Assembly (NCBI GenBank): GCA_022925895.1
Contig: JAKSYS010000027.1
Coordinates: 1 to 64,000, forward strand
Source: Fragilaria crotonensis
Lineage: Eukaryota; Bacillariophyta; Fragilariophyceae; Fragilariales; Fragilariaceae
Reading direction: 5' to 3'
Length of the DNA: 64,000 bases
This document shows, piece by piece, positions 1 to 11,603 of the stretch. A program made the position numbers and the translations under genes. Every line of letters begins with the position of its first letter. The first letter of the stretch is position 1. The notes under the pieces were generated by a model. That model did no database searches. It was given only the letters and a program-made list of their open reading frames with translations, and was not told where the DNA came from.

Positions 1-49
1 CGAACAAAACAGCATCGAATCGCATGGAAACAGAAAACTGCTAGCACGT

Positions 50-1165
50 TTAGTAATCGTCGTCCTCGGCATCCTCCTCTTCGCCTTACGGATGGTGATA
101 GTCTCACAGCCTTGACAAAGTTGAGTGGAATTGCCACCATGCGTCCCTTCTTGTTAATAATCAAGTCCATAGAATTTCGTTCCAAGAGCTTGCCACGAAG
201 GACGCGGTTAGATTCCCATGGATCTTGCGTTTCTACAATAACGTCAAACCCTCGATAGGCATCAAACTCGCGTTGCGAGTCCAACACGTCTGTATCGCTA
301 GGTGTGGTGAGAATAACCTCATGTCGAGACAAGATTTGCAAGTCGTCCTCCACTTGCTCCAGGCCATCGAGAATTGCCTTTGCAATGGTTGATATCTTGA
401 GGGAGTCAACCATGTAGTTTTTGATGGAATCCTTCTCGACCGGTGCACGTTCAAAGTCCCCAAGTTGCTCGTCCGTAAATCCCGCCATATCCTCGCGAGT
501 TTCCCGGTCCAGTGGCAGCTTCTCGATCGCGGTCCATCGCTAACTCCATGTCAATTGTTTCGTCTTCGCCTCCTGACGAGGAGCCAATCTGTTCTTCTCA
601 ATCTCATCTTCGACTGCGGTGTCTCTTCCCAGAGAAACGCATCCTCTTCATCGGGGATGATATCGTCCGATTCGATTGTCTGGATTAAGATACTGCACTG
701 GACCGGGCGATTCATACACCACTTCTGGACCACCTTGATATTGCGGAACTTGTGAGAAATCATTTTCAATGGCAATGACCACGGACGTTAGAAACCACGT
801 GACATCTCGAACAGTCGATCCCACAGTGGCCGCACTGAGGGTGATGATGCTTTCGTTTGTTGGCGCCATGGTGCGTCAATTGGGCCCGCATCCTCTCGTC
901 TCCCCGGCGCCAGGGTTGATGGGGAATAGGGTGATTGGCTTGTCGTAGTCCAAACCGTAAATGTCTGCGGGTCAATCACGTCAGGTGGTTCGATTTCTTG
1001 AGTAGGAGTGGGACCGTCGAAATCGACAACACGGGAGGGTGGTCGTTGTGCGGACAAGGCAACGGTCAACGACGAGCGATGGAATGTGGCGGGTTTGTGC
1101 AGCACAAAGGCATGAGTAGTCACTGCAGTAGTGCAGGAATTGAAGGAATGAGCGGCGCATTCTAA
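50..1165 (-). CDS. RimP-like ribosome maturation factor, frame-shifted
   Basis: The best preserved part, about 60-500 on the minus strand, reads as one frame with the motifs RGKLLERN and INKKGRMVAIP, the typical end of the RimP (DUF150) C-terminal domain that helps mature the small ribosomal subunit. In a diatom such a protein would act in an organelle. Upstream the reading hops between frames at roughly 510, 590 and 620, and a likely N-terminus near 1165 (MRRSFLQFL...) resembles a targeting peptide. Downstream an acidic tail (EEEDAEDDDY) and stop at 50-52 lie one frame away from the domain. So the gene is either decayed or read through several one-base sequence errors. Family call is fairly good for the C-terminal half; the N-terminal half and the start are guesses. 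Confidence 0.5.
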
Positions 1166-1953
1166 CAATGTGAAACTAGTATTTGATTTCTGTTTTCGTT
1201 GGAGCAATTGAGATGTGTTTGAGTTCTTCTCAGTACAGTTTAGCGCAACACAATTGGACTGTTGGTCTTGCTGCAGTGATGTTGATTTCTGTCAACGATC
1301 CACACATCAAAGCAAGGGTTATCAGTTGGCAGAGTGTGTCGTTTCTTCCAGAACTCCTGAACTCGAACTGATGGTTGGGGTTACGGTACTGTATCTGTCA
1401 CTGTCCACTGATCCTGGGGGTAAGAAATGAAGGTCTGTGTCCCTGTGGCATCGCCACCAACGACACTTTTTCTTCCTCAATTACTCCTTAGAAAAGGTTG
1501 ATTTTATCCTAAACGAATAAGATTCCTGCTCATAACCTTTTAATGGACAACACATATATATAAAAGTCTTGAAAGGAATCAGATCGTTCCACGCATTGCA
1601 AGCCAGTCAAAAAGAACCCAATTCGCAAGGGGATGAAGAAACCTTGTTGACCGATACGCTATATACGAGGTTGTGTACGACTACATGGAGCGCATGTAAA
1701 CATTTCACTGATTCGTTGGTTGGCGCCTACTGTCTAGGACGCTGCATACACACAGCAAGGTGTTCTAAACTATCTGTTGGAAGGTTGGGAATACTGACAT
1801 TCTGTATCCAGGCCTTTCCTCGTTAGCGACGCGCACGGTGCCATCCGAAAGGCAACAGAGACCGGAGGGTACGCTAGAGCAATCAATCGTCATTTCGAAT
1901 TACAAAGTGCCGAATCTCATTTGTTATTGCTAGAATAGTGTAGCAGAACAAAA
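1166..1953. other. Intergenic, divergent promoter space
   Basis: Space between a minus-strand and a plus-strand gene. A TATA-like run (catatatataaaag) lies near 1551-1566 but is almost 400 bp from the next start codon. No convincing coding sequence or repeat was seen. Confidence 0.5.
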
Positions 1954-4900
1954 ATGTCAACAGGAGCAACTGAAACTGCGGCGGCGGCGGTACAACTACC
2001 GAGTAAGAAGCGAAAAGCATCACATGATTCTGCCGTCGCCGCGACGGCTGCTGCTGCGGCGGCTGCCTCGACGGCTTCTACTACAACGACGACTACGACA
2101 ACACCAACAACTCCAGCCGTGGTACCTCGAAAGGAATCCGAAGGCGGTTCCCAGGCATCAGAGGGTACAGTCTCTTTTAAAAGCACATTGGACGGAACTT
2201 CGCTCGGAGGTGTGTCATCGAACAAGGTAAGGACCAATTTCCCGCCAAAAAAACGAAAAGCATCGTTTGATATAATGAGTTTGACATCCACATCGGATGG
2301 TCCATTGCGGAAACGAAAATTATCCGAGGGACGACCGCGACTTTCGTCCGTGGGAAGTATTGACGATGCGGCTTTGGGTTTGGGACCCTTGGATGTATCG
2401 GCAGGTAGTGCGGCAATAGCGGATGGATTGATTGGCTGTGACAATATGACTTTGGAATCGCATACGTTAGATAATGATCACGAGACCGTTATGACCATTC
2501 CGGTGCCACAGACGTCCACTGGAGCGCTCGATCATTTGGAAGCACTTGGAGACGAAGCGTCCATTGCGAGGTTCAGACAACGTGCGAGTATTCGAGATGA
2601 GGAAGAATCGCAAGCATCATCGTCGAACAATACCATGGCAAACGGGGATCGACAACTGCTGATTGAAGCACTCATGGGAAATTCACTTAGACGGAGAGAT
2701 AGACTGGAATCATGGGGTGGTATGTCTGATATTTCTCTCACGATGGGAAGCACTGGCTTTAGCGCTGGCGACGCTCCGTTCATGGGAGAGGGCACAGCAG
2801 CTGCTGCGGCAATCGCAGCTTCAGCTCTTCAGAGACCATTCCTAGAGGATGAATCAGACGAGTCGACTGTATCAGAAGCCGACAAACCTGTGCCGTCAAA
2901 GATTTCACTGGGAAGAGATCGGTTGTATTCAATAGCATCGCTGGGAGAACCCTCAGTCAACGGTGCCTACGAGATGGGGCCAGACTTGCAACTGTACGTG
3001 GCTGCGGCGATGGCGAATGTAGGAGACCATTTGGCAGAACTTGCCGGTGTTGTTGAGATTGTCGCAGGTGGTTCAAATAGTGTTGGTTCTGATCTGTTGA
3101 AGGATATCATTAGGGACGATCACTCTGATGTCATGAGTACTGCGTCATCATTGCCAGAGATTCAGGCAGAGCTTAGACGGCAAAGACAAGAAGATCGAGC
3201 TGCTGGACGAACTAGGTCCTTGTCCACCTCATCCAATCCCCTTTCTGTTGACTATGATGCTGTTGCTGCTGCGGTTGACGCCGCTGAAGCTGCGACTGGT
3301 GCGTTGGGTTTGACGAGCTTTGGAGGTTCCGGACGATCGAGAGCTGACGACTCGAACAGCAGTCTTTTGCCGCTGATACCTTCGTCATCGAATAAGGATG
3401 ACCGTGATATGGAGGCGATGCGAGCACGCGCAAGAGCAGCCGCTGGTTATATACCGCCAGAAAATCTCAAACCAGGCGAAATTCCACCGCCCTCCACCAA
3501 AAAACGGCCGAAACCAACGACGCCTCACCACAAAACAATATACAACAAAGCGAGACACCACAGCTTCGTGCCTGAGCAGACTTACTCAATGTATAATGCT
3601 GCGAACAAGGCATCATCCCAAAAGTGGGATGAAATGTATGAGTGCTTGGTGGAGTTTGTCGAAGAACAAAAGGTGGACACCCGGGGTATGACTGAGAAGG
3701 AAAGAAAGGAGGTCGAGTGGGATGGAAATGTCCCTACCACGTACAGGACAAAGGATGGCAAGGCACTTGGGCGATGGATTAATAATCAGCGGTCTGCGAA
3801 GCACAAGGAGTGCTTAAGAAAGAGAGAAATAAAGCTGATGAGCACCGGGCTTAAGTGGAGTGTCTTGTCAACGAATTCATGGCAGGACATGATGGAGGAG
3901 CTGCAGTTATATGTTTCAGAGAAGACTAAGGATGGTTCCGAGTGGGATGGAAACGTCCCAACGAACTACAAGATTAAGGGAGGTACTTGTTTGGATGAAG
4001 ATGGGGAAGAGCGGAATCTGGGGCGGTGGATCAACCGGCAGCGAAGTCTGTATCAATCTGGCAAGCTCCGAAAGGATCGAGAAGCTGTAAGATGATGTCA
4101 CAATCGCATCATTGTGTACTTTGCTCATGGAATGTTCATCTCATGTTTGTTCTTCTGTTCTAGGAGCTTGAAGCCATTGGTCTCAAGTGGTCTGTTCTAT
4201 CGACAACATCCTGGCAATCTATGTATGAAACTCTGGTGGAGTATGTCGAGGAACGCAAGACGATTGATGGCGATTGGGACGGGAATGTCCCTGCGAACTA
4301 TAAACAACCGACATACCCCCAAGGCGCTCGGAAGGTGGATCAATCGCCAGCGAACGGCTCACCAGAAACACAAGCTCAAGGGAGAATTTGCGGACAAGCT
4401 GAATGCGCTAGGACTCAAATGGTCAGTCCATGAAAGACGGTCAATTGTGCCCATGTCGCAATTGCCAACGCCGATCAAGAGCAATGTGACTGTCGTTGCA
4501 CCACCGCGAACTGCCCCGAGCAACCCTCCAGGACCAATTGCTGCCGCTGCTGCAAGGTTTGCTGCAGCCAAAGTCGATACCGCCCGACCTGATGCAATCA
4601 CGTCGAATGTTGCTGTTTCGGCGACAGCCAAGCCGAGTAGCACTGCAAGTACCACGACCAAACCAAAGGATGCTGCATCGATGCGAACCGTTTCTGCTAC
4701 GATCAAGGAAGATGCTGCTGCCGGGACCGGCACTCAGACCGTTGAGGTTGGAGCACTTCCAAGTCCAGCTATACGTTCTGCTCCCGCCAGGCTTCCTCCG
4801 ACAAGCTCATTGTCAGTACCAAGCAGTGCCGGACAGCAAGCAGTTCCTAAGTCAACCGTTGCCGCGTCAAAAACTCCAGTTAAAGTTGAAAGCAAGGAAA

Positions 4901-5046
4901 AATCCGGTGACCAAACTCCCAGTGATGCCTCAGCAAGGTTGGCTTCCGATCCACTCATGAAGAACAAAGCTTGCGCAGATGATGAACCAGCGACCAATCC
5001 GATTTTACCCATGAAACGAGTTGGCCAAGTCCATGTCGGAAAATAG
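1954..5046 (+). CDS. Helicase-associated (HA) domain protein with reiterated KKRKxS motifs
   Basis: Exon 1 (1954-4086) encodes a long low-complexity N-terminal half rich in Ala, Ser and Thr. It contains three basic nuclear-localisation-like motifs, KKRKAS twice and LRKRKLS once. Two HA-type repeats (WDGNVPTTY..LGRWINNQR and WDGNVPTNY..LGRWINRQR) follow. A 77-bp intron (4087-4163) joins to exon 2, which carries a third repeat (WDGNVPANYK..ALGRWINRQR) and an Ala/Pro/Ser-rich tail. Within the third repeat the frame changes at a run of five C near 4315-4319; one base fewer restores the motif. PF03457 HA domains are common as stand-alone proteins in diatoms, but their role is not established; nuclear DNA or RNA binding is an inference. 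No helicase core is present. Confidence 0.8.
4087..4163 (+). other. Intron of the HA-domain gene
   Basis: The donor gtaaga follows GAAGCT and the acceptor ttctgttctag precedes GAGCTT. Splicing gives REAELEAIGLKWSVLST, matching the linker of the previous repeat. Confidence 0.8.
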
Positions 5047-5221
5047 CTTTATTGACGCTGTAACTGCCTTTCCTGACATCGAACTTGAGAGGTCGATGCA
5101 TCGCTTGCGAGGGATCCTATGGAGTTTTAATGATACCTGTAGGTTTTCTGCACTAATTGGTGCAAGTAAGATCATTCTATTTCGTCAATACAACTGTCTG
5201 TATAGTCAACTACTTGCACAT

Positions 5222-5810
5222 TTACAAGTTGTTGACAGCCCAAATTCCAAAGGCAATGGTCAAAATCACTCCACCAAAGCTAAAGATCAAGATTGAGCAT
5301 CACCTCCATCAAGTGTCGTTCCGACACGGTCACCAACCTTCGCATAACGACGGCGGGGACCAGAGCATTGCGGGCATCGGAAGCCGGGACCTTGTTCTTC
5401 AAAACATTCCAGCACATTCAGCCTGAGTGGTATAATATATGTATATGTGCGAGAATGGCAATGGTGAATGGTCGTCCAATGTTGCAACGAAAAAAAAAAC
5501 GTTTTGAGAAAATTATTCAACAGTGAATGCATCAAGAAGTATAGGCACAACGAGCCTTGGGACTCACACGATTGTAAATGTAACCGCAATCCTTGCAGAC
5601 CCATTCGCCTTCCCAGTATTTTGATGCCGCTGCCTTTTCAGAAGCGGTCTGCTCTTTCGTCTTGCGGTTGCCGAACACCATGTTCAGGCTGGTGGTGGTT
5701 GACGGTGCAACTGCATTTTTGCGGGTCACTGCAGCTAATGGCTGCACAGTGAAAGCTTGAGTGCAAGCAACAAGAAGAAGGAGGAGGAGAGTAGCAACAA
5801 AGGATTTCAT
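5222..5810 (-). CDS. RBD1: Plastid membrane rubredoxin (RBD1/RubA-like)
   Basis: The start at 5810 gives a signal peptide ending in TQAF, the diatom plastid-import pattern. The rubredoxin fold follows with its two Cys pairs, CKDCGY in exon 1 and CPQCSG in exon 2. A C-terminal hydrophobic helix (ILIFSFGGVILTIAF) is read near 5225-5275. Thylakoid rubredoxins of this layout are needed for photosystem II assembly in cyanobacteria, green algae and plants. An intron starts with gtgagt at 5567 and ends about 5422. Two one-base contractions appear, in a T run just after the acceptor (about 5404) and a C near 5289. Without them the protein continues through the membrane helix to the stop at 5222-5224. 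It is convergent with the HA-domain gene. Confidence 0.8.
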
Positions 5811-6251
5811 GTCGATTTACTAAGGAGAGTAGTTGATCAAAAGATTGTGACGCAGAGCAATAATAACTGCAAAGACCACATCGCATCATGGCGGATAACG
5901 AATCCACGGTGTCAGAGTAGGTGATGATGTCAGTGATCCGTTGTCAGTTGATTTTCGCGTCGGTTGTCGGTTCCCGAGTCATCGGGTCGGAAAGGGTCAC
6001 GCAGGCACGCATGCCTCATTTTTGAACGAAAAAATTGAGGGGTTGTACCATATCGACGTATCCAATTTGAGCAATACTATGCTATCGTCTGCAGTAGTAG
6101 GCTATTTAAGTACTAATCGGAGCACTCCAGCATGTCTAGTAGTAGAGGCGATTCACAATGAGAGCACAAGCCAAATAAAGTTGTTCCAGTAGCATTAGCA
6201 GCTTAATGTTGATCGTGTTCCAAATGTGATTTATTTTGTCAAGCACGTGAA
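5811..6251. other. Intergenic between two minus-strand plastid genes
   Basis: Holds the promoter side of the rubredoxin gene and the 3' side of the Rieske oxygenase gene. No further gene or repeat was recognised. Confidence 0.45.
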
Positions 6252-7819
6252 CTACTTTTGCTGATGAGCAGGGCTTCGATCGTCGTAACCCGATGGATGA
6301 GGATTTCCCTCGATGATGGTGGCTAATTGAATGCTCAAGTGTCGAATAGACAAACAAAGAGCCACCATGAAGAGAGCCGATTGGCCATCTGCGCAACACT
6401 ATAGCACTAACAATGGAACCGGCCAATCCGCAAAACTCTGCGCGTTGAATAACTTTCAGGGCATTGCGACAGCAAGCACATTGCTTGGAATGATGTTTCC
6501 AAGGGTCAATCTGCTGGACCCGATCCAAAAGTTTGAGCGACTCGAAGGCGGCAGGTCCAAAGGTATTCACAGGAGCGGTGCTAAAGCCGTGGCGTGACCA
6601 CCATTGACGAAACGCCTTGACCCCAACGTCAGACTGAGTCGGAAAAGGTAGGGTGAGTATTTGGAAGATCGCTTTCTAGCTTGGTACTCCGCGTTGTGCA
6701 GCCACACGTCAGTATTCAGGAATCGATTGGATGCGGCGTGTTTGAGCCAAAGGGAAGCCAACTGACCATGGCCGAACCGAACAACACTCGAGACCTCCCG
6801 GCTTCGATGGGTACGACGTGCACGTTAAGGTCGATTTTGTATTCATTGGTGTTGTTTTTTAATGTTCGATAATGATACATGGTGGGCCGTTGAAAGGAGG
6901 CTATACCACTGTTCATTGGAAAAGGAAATCTGCGGTCAGTGACACGGCTGTAGATTCTGCTTGAATACCCACACACTTACACTCGTTTGACGCCTCGTGA
7001 ATAATCTTCAAAGGATGTCTCGACATGCGTAAAGTTCGAAACAAGAATGCTCATGGGGACGGGTGATGCATCCGATCGCAAGCTTTGCAACGCGTGGTGG
7101 GCAAACGGAATGTGGGAGGGGTCCATGAAATTTTCGATCACAAAGTCTGCGGAGTATGGTAGTTCCCGTGCAAAGTAGGTCTTGTTCGTTCGCATATCAT
7201 GTCGAACGGTAGGGTACATGTCTTCCGGCAAGACGGATTGCAAGAACATTTCACCATGCACTGAGGAAGGCAGAAACGCAAAAATCATGTCCCCCGCCAG
7301 GTGAGTTGGGAAGTAGGATGCCCGCGATCCAGCAATTCGATCAATCCTTGTGTCAGGCTCTGCGTGTGGTAAACGAGTAAGGTTCCCTTCCGTGTCAAAT
7401 TGCCAGCCATGGTAGGGACATTCAATGCATCCAGTTTCTGGATCGACGCGACCTTGGCTGAGGGGTGCCAATCGATGTGGACAAGTGTCAGCCATGACCG
7501 ACCATTTGCTCTCGGCTTTCTCATCGGAATTCCAGACGACCAAGTCCAAACCCATCACCCGAATTTGCTGTGGTCCTAGTCCACGAAGAGCGTGCGCTGA
7601 TGCAATTGGAATCCAAGCACCTACGTTGTCGTCGTCGTCATTCCAAACTGGGTCGCGATCGACCGTCCGTGAATCCAACGTGGAAAAGCGTATTGATAGG
7701 GGCCGTCGTATCGTCGAAGGCACCAGGTGGGGTGATGTTAAGGCGGATACGTGAAAGGCTTCCGCAAAGGAGACTACCGTTGTCACCAGAAGAATGCTCA
7801 CCATCTTGATGGGGATCAT
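6252..7819 (-). CDS. PAO: Pheophorbide a oxygenase-like Rieske protein, plastid
   Basis: The family is the PAO/TIC55/PTC52 group of plastid Rieske monooxygenases, active on chlorophyll breakdown products or related tetrapyrroles. The signal peptide ends in AEAF. The Rieske cluster ligands are CPH and CPYH (about residues 115-140). A mononuclear iron site reads ENFMDPSHIPFAHH. The C-terminal CxxC redox pair (KQCACC) that marks this plastid group is present. A 51-bp intron (6930-6980; donor gtaagt, branch-like actgac, acceptor cgcag) removes an in-frame stop. Three further one-base shifts near 6760, 6640 and 6330 are needed to read through to the stop at 6252-6254. A longer start at 7894 exists, but 7819 puts the signal peptide near the N-terminus. 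Substrate is not determinable from sequence. Confidence 0.78.
6930..6980 (-). other. Intron of the PAO-like gene
   Basis: A nearer acceptor would give a 24-bp intron, too short to be likely. The chosen acceptor yields VKRVFPFPMNSG in frame and has a branch-like ctgac just upstream. Confidence 0.6.
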
Positions 7820-8486
7820 TCGTTTATTCGCCTTCGCTTCTTTACAAGTGTATGCGATTGGCTCCCCTCGTAGAATCTTTGTGGTCGGAACCACGAAGAT
7901 TTGATGTCAACAGGTCACAGACTCGGCCGCATCGAGTCGCCTACGTAGAAAGTCTACAGTACTGTAAATACTGAGAATACCAGTCACATATTTATCGTTT
8001 ATAATTTATACAGTACTACCAGGTACGTTTTTTGCATAGAAGTATCATCCCAGGTACAAGCTACTATAGTACACCGTTCCGAATGCATAGCACAATAGCG
8101 CAATAGCGTGCAAATACAGTGTACAGTGTATTCGTGCTATATGACTTTATGGCATGCATTCCGCCTTCCGCAACTCCTGGTGACAGGCGGCGACACTGTA
8201 GATTTTTGTACCGTACTCCATTACCGATTAGCGTAACAAGGGAATTCATCCTTGTATAAACGGTATATATCATTTTTTACTTTGATCTAAGTAGCTCAGA
8301 AGGAGCCGTTGAGTCGCCGTCGAGAGCATCGACATGCGAAACTGAACCGAGATTCAAGAGTACTGAGTACTGAGCTAACGACGCCCCTCAGGGGGAGGCG
8401 TTGCTACCGTTACCTCGATTATTTTGTGTTCCATCAATTTTGCTGCCTTCTCAATAGAATCACAACAAAAAGTCCGACTTCAGACC
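7820..8486. repeat. Divergent intergenic space with GTAC-rich palindromes
   Basis: About 7955-8130 contains repeated short units such as acagtactgtaaatac, cagtactaccaggtac and ctactatagtacacc. They are imperfect palindromes around TAC/GTA cores, shared with many other spacers in this window. Confidence 0.55.
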
Positions 8487-9897
8487 ATGTTGAGCAGCTT
8501 TTTTAGCTTTGCCAAGGAGCCTGAGACTCGGCACGTGGTGCCATCTCCTTCCAAACCCAACAAATCAATAAGGCATCGTCCAAAGAGGAAAGGCAAACGA
8601 GGTGGGCCTGCGTCGACAGACAGCGCGAACATCAACGCAACCCCTCTTTCCTTCGCGTTTTCAGATGAAAGCATTTCAGTATGCGAAACAAAACATGGCG
8701 TCGAAGTTGCATTGGACTGGAATGCCGCTACCGTTAGTCCTTCCAAAGATGATGTTCTGAATGTCAGCCACTACCTGAGACAAGCTAGGAAGATACAAAA
8801 GTGTCAGTTCTCGATGAATTATCCAATACTGCCAATTGCAGCAATGGGTGAACAACAGAAACAACCCCAGCAGCAATCCCGGCACAGAATTCCACTTTCA
8901 GAATCTGTGAACGTATCATCGCTAGAAGACGACGTTTTCTGTTGCAGTCACATGTCGTCCGTGACGAACTAACGTCCATCGAAGAAGAAATGACGGTCTC
9001 GATGCAGAAATACAAGCACTTGAAGACGACCGGATGGAGCTGGAGCACAACTATTTACAGCTCCCAAGCACTAGTGCTGACTTGCCGTCGTGGGATTTTG
9101 AGTTTCTCTTGAAAAAGCAGAAGCCGTCATTGGAGAACGTCCAAGAACTTCAACGCCTGCGCGGCCGGTGCTGGACTGTACAGCTGCAATCGATGAAAAC
9201 TCGAGATACTATTTGTAACAAACTCTGTTCCTCGGACCAAAATTCTCATAAACGCACAAACAAGTACAAGTCTCGGACGACAGTCACTGCTACGACCCAG
9301 GTTTCATACCTTTGCCTCCTCCCTGGAACCGGAAACAACAGTACTTTTTTCATGCACACTGATTCGTCCGAATCTCACGGTTATGTGCCGCCGCGATTGT
9401 TCGCACGCATGAAGAAAAACGCTCTCAATATGGATATGTTGACATATCTGTCGACTGGACCGAACGGTTGCTACTTCTGTTCCTTTTCTTCTGGTCACGT
9501 TTTCTGGGGCATTTCAGACCCCGAATTTGATGCAATCGTGAAGGAGTGGCCTGTTTACAGAGTGGCGTTCGGCGAAACAAAAAAGCTCCCTCAGCAGAAG
9601 CGTCTCTTCAGTTGGATAATCGTGAGTCGGGATGGTCGAGTCGCTTTCAAGAACCTGCCCCTCCGACTGACGAATTTGTTGAATTCACGTTTGGCTGACG
9701 AATCGGCACCGGCTGAAATTGCCTTGGGTAGCGAAGGTGCCTATTTTATCCGCTTTCTAAATGGAAGCATTGACTATTGTTTGCCGTCCCACATTACGGA
9801 AGTCTGCAACTTCATTGTGCAACGGGAGGCAAAATCACCAACATTTTGCTTCACCCGCAGCTCTCGAAGGAGTTTATCGTACGACACACCGAAATGA
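8487..9897 (+). CDS. Unknown protein: coiled coil plus aromatic beta-type repeats
   Basis: Not recognised by family. The N-terminus is basic (RHRPKRKGKRGG) and may be nuclear. The middle, once two one-base shifts near 8938 and 8990 are allowed, becomes a short coiled coil (LEDDRMELEHNYLQ). The C-terminal 180 residues contain repeated blocks of the form aromatic-strand, Gly, aromatic, short loop: CYFCSFSSGHVFWG, SWIIVSRDGRVAFKNLP and GAYFIRFLNGSIDYCLP. These recall WG/propeller-like repeats seen in stramenopile proteins. The first frame ends at 8972 and the second begins before 9034. A T-run contraction at 8936-8939 (ttttctg) explains the first shift better than an intron, though ttttctgttgcag also looks like an acceptor. 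Confidence 0.5.
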
Positions 9898-10231
9898 AAT
9901 AGACTGTCAGTAGAAAGACTTGTTAGTATGATAAATAGGTGTGTTACCGCTTCTCAGCTGATAATGGGGCGAGATAACTGTCAAAAGCTTTTACAACCGA
10001 TTGCCAACATGATTTCGCCCCTTACTCAATCGTCATCTCAACGATTCGTTATCGTTCGCCCTACTCAGTACTCTCGTTGGCGTCGACGGGTTCCCGAAAG
10101 ATAGGTGCGGAGAAGTTTACTAGTTCGGATTAGCTTGACTGCCAAAACAAGAATCAAAATGAGAACGTTCGGCTCTCACGATTGATCTCAAAGAATGTGG
10201 ACCTTTTCGATCAGCACCCTTCTCGTCGCAT
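9898..10231. other. Intergenic between convergent genes
   Basis: No coding sequence was recognised. It borders a minisatellite at its right end. Confidence 0.4.
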
Positions 10232-10239
10232 CTATACGT

Positions 10240-10530
10240 GCTTAATGGCATCCGCGTTCTTCATTATTTTCACTTGGCCTTCGTCTCCTTTCTCCATCGC
10301 ATTGATATACAAGCTAGCTCTTCCTCGCCCTCTTTGTTCTTTTCGACTGGCCTTCGTCTCCTTCTTCCTTCCCATTGGTACCGCCTGATCCCGTTCTCGG
10401 TTTCTTCGTTCCATTCAACAGACTATCGTCTCCTTCCTCCTTTTCGTTATCACCAACCAACGTAATCTTTGCCTTCTTCGTTCCTTTCATTTCGTTTTCG
10501 GCTCCTTCCTCGTTCTCGTTGCCGCCAGCA
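10240..10530. repeat. About 72-bp minisatellite, four units, encoding the RNase HII tail
   Basis: The landmark tcgtctcc or its variant recurs at 10281, 10354, 10426 and 10498, giving spacings of 73, 72 and 72 bp. On the minus strand each unit encodes about 24 residues of the type GxNxKEEGxxxxxxGTKK. The unit next to the 3' end is offset by one base. Confidence 0.7.
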
Positions 10531-11441
10531 TACTCATATTTCAGTGGCGCAAATGTCATGCGATGAATAGGCAACGGCCCATGCCGAGCTATTAGTTCCA
10601 TGTGTTTTGCCGTACCGTAGCCTTTGTGCTGGTCAAGCAGGTAATGAGGATACTTCTCATGGTATTGATGCATCAAAGCATCGCGTGAAACCTTGGCGAT
10701 AATCGAAGCGGCGCCAATCAAGTACTCGACCGTCGCCCTTTATCATTACTTCGGCCTCAGAGGAAACGCTGGAGGCATGCGATTGCCATCAATCAAGGAG
10801 AAGACCCGAGCTGGATCGAGAGGCGCGTTTCCTGAAATCACCTCACAGTTCTCATCCGTCGCTCCTGTCACAACATAATTTCCCTCATGAGATGTGGATA
10901 AGCTCGACTCATATCGCACAGTATCCAATCCCAAAACGCCACTTGCAGCCATGCGCATGGCTTCGTACGTCGCTTGCAAAATGTTGATTTCATCAATAGT
11001 CTTTGCATCTACAACAGCCACCGCATACCGTAGATTTGCGCTTGATACGAGCCTTTGATACAATTCATCACGGACTGGTTCCTTTGTTAGTTGTTTGGAA
11101 TCACAAATACCGTCCACGGTGGGACAAGTTGACAAAATGGCAGCAGCCACGACAGGACCTGCCAATGGACCTCGGCCAGCTTCGTCGACACCCATGATGA
11201 AGGAAATACCTGGGCTTGTCTGCAATAGCTCCATTTCTCGGGATCGGGGCAGCGTTTCATGTGACGACTTTGGTTTGGTTGTCTTTGGTTCTGGTTTTGC
11301 AGGAGCATCTTTGTCGTCGACTACTTTTGTCCTTGTGGATCGTTTTTTGGTGGCAATTGGTTTTGGTGGCGCCGGCGCATCGTCTAGCGGTCCAGTACTA
11401 CAAAGTCGTTGAAGTCGAGCACTGCGACGATTCTTCGTCAT
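10314..11441 (-). CDS. rnhB: Ribonuclease HII, bacterial type, with charged repeat tail
   Basis: Cleaves RNA in RNA-DNA hybrids, including single ribonucleotides in DNA. The first catalytic motif is [15 protein letters not shown], followed by DSKQLT and, in the second half, [10 protein letters not shown] and [23 protein letters not shown]. These are hallmarks of bacterial RNase HII, suggesting an organellar enzyme. An insert (about [12 protein letters not shown]) precedes IDGNRMPP. Two one-base shifts around 10745-10715 separate the halves. The C-terminus is a Lys/Glu repeat tail from a minisatellite. A one-base offset between the last two units moves the stop; with equal unit length the protein would run to 10232. 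A start at 11603 would add a basic, possibly targeting, extension; 11441 ([10 protein letters not shown]) is the shorter choice. Confidence 0.8.
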
Positions 11442-11603
11442 TGTCTGATGTGATGAGGGATGCAAAGATTGAACTGGTCCTGTTCGCAGACATGAAAAGC
11501 AGATAACCAGAGTGGTTCTTCGACGACCGAACACTGATCGAAGCGGGAGAGAAAGGTTGGTCAGCAACGAGATGGAGTTTCGACAGAAAGGGTCGAAGGC
11601 CAT

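Noticed and set aside
1551-1566. TATA box for the HA-domain gene (catatatataaaag)
   Set aside because: About 390 bp from the start codon with nothing to mark a transcription start; AT-rich runs like this are common in the spacers.
1917-2444. Minus-strand open frame opposite the Ala/Thr-rich part of the HA-domain gene
   Set aside because: It arises from trinucleotide runs (gct/gcg/acg) in the real gene; the poly-Val/Ala product has no sense of its own.
6957-6980. 24-bp intron in the PAO-like gene
   Set aside because: Too short for known spliceosomal introns; a 51-bp intron using the same donor and a better acceptor fits.
8900-8953. Intron ending in ttttctgttgcag in the unknown gene at 8,487
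   Set aside because: The acceptor looks good, but a one-base T-run contraction restores a continuous coiled coil without removing coding sequence.
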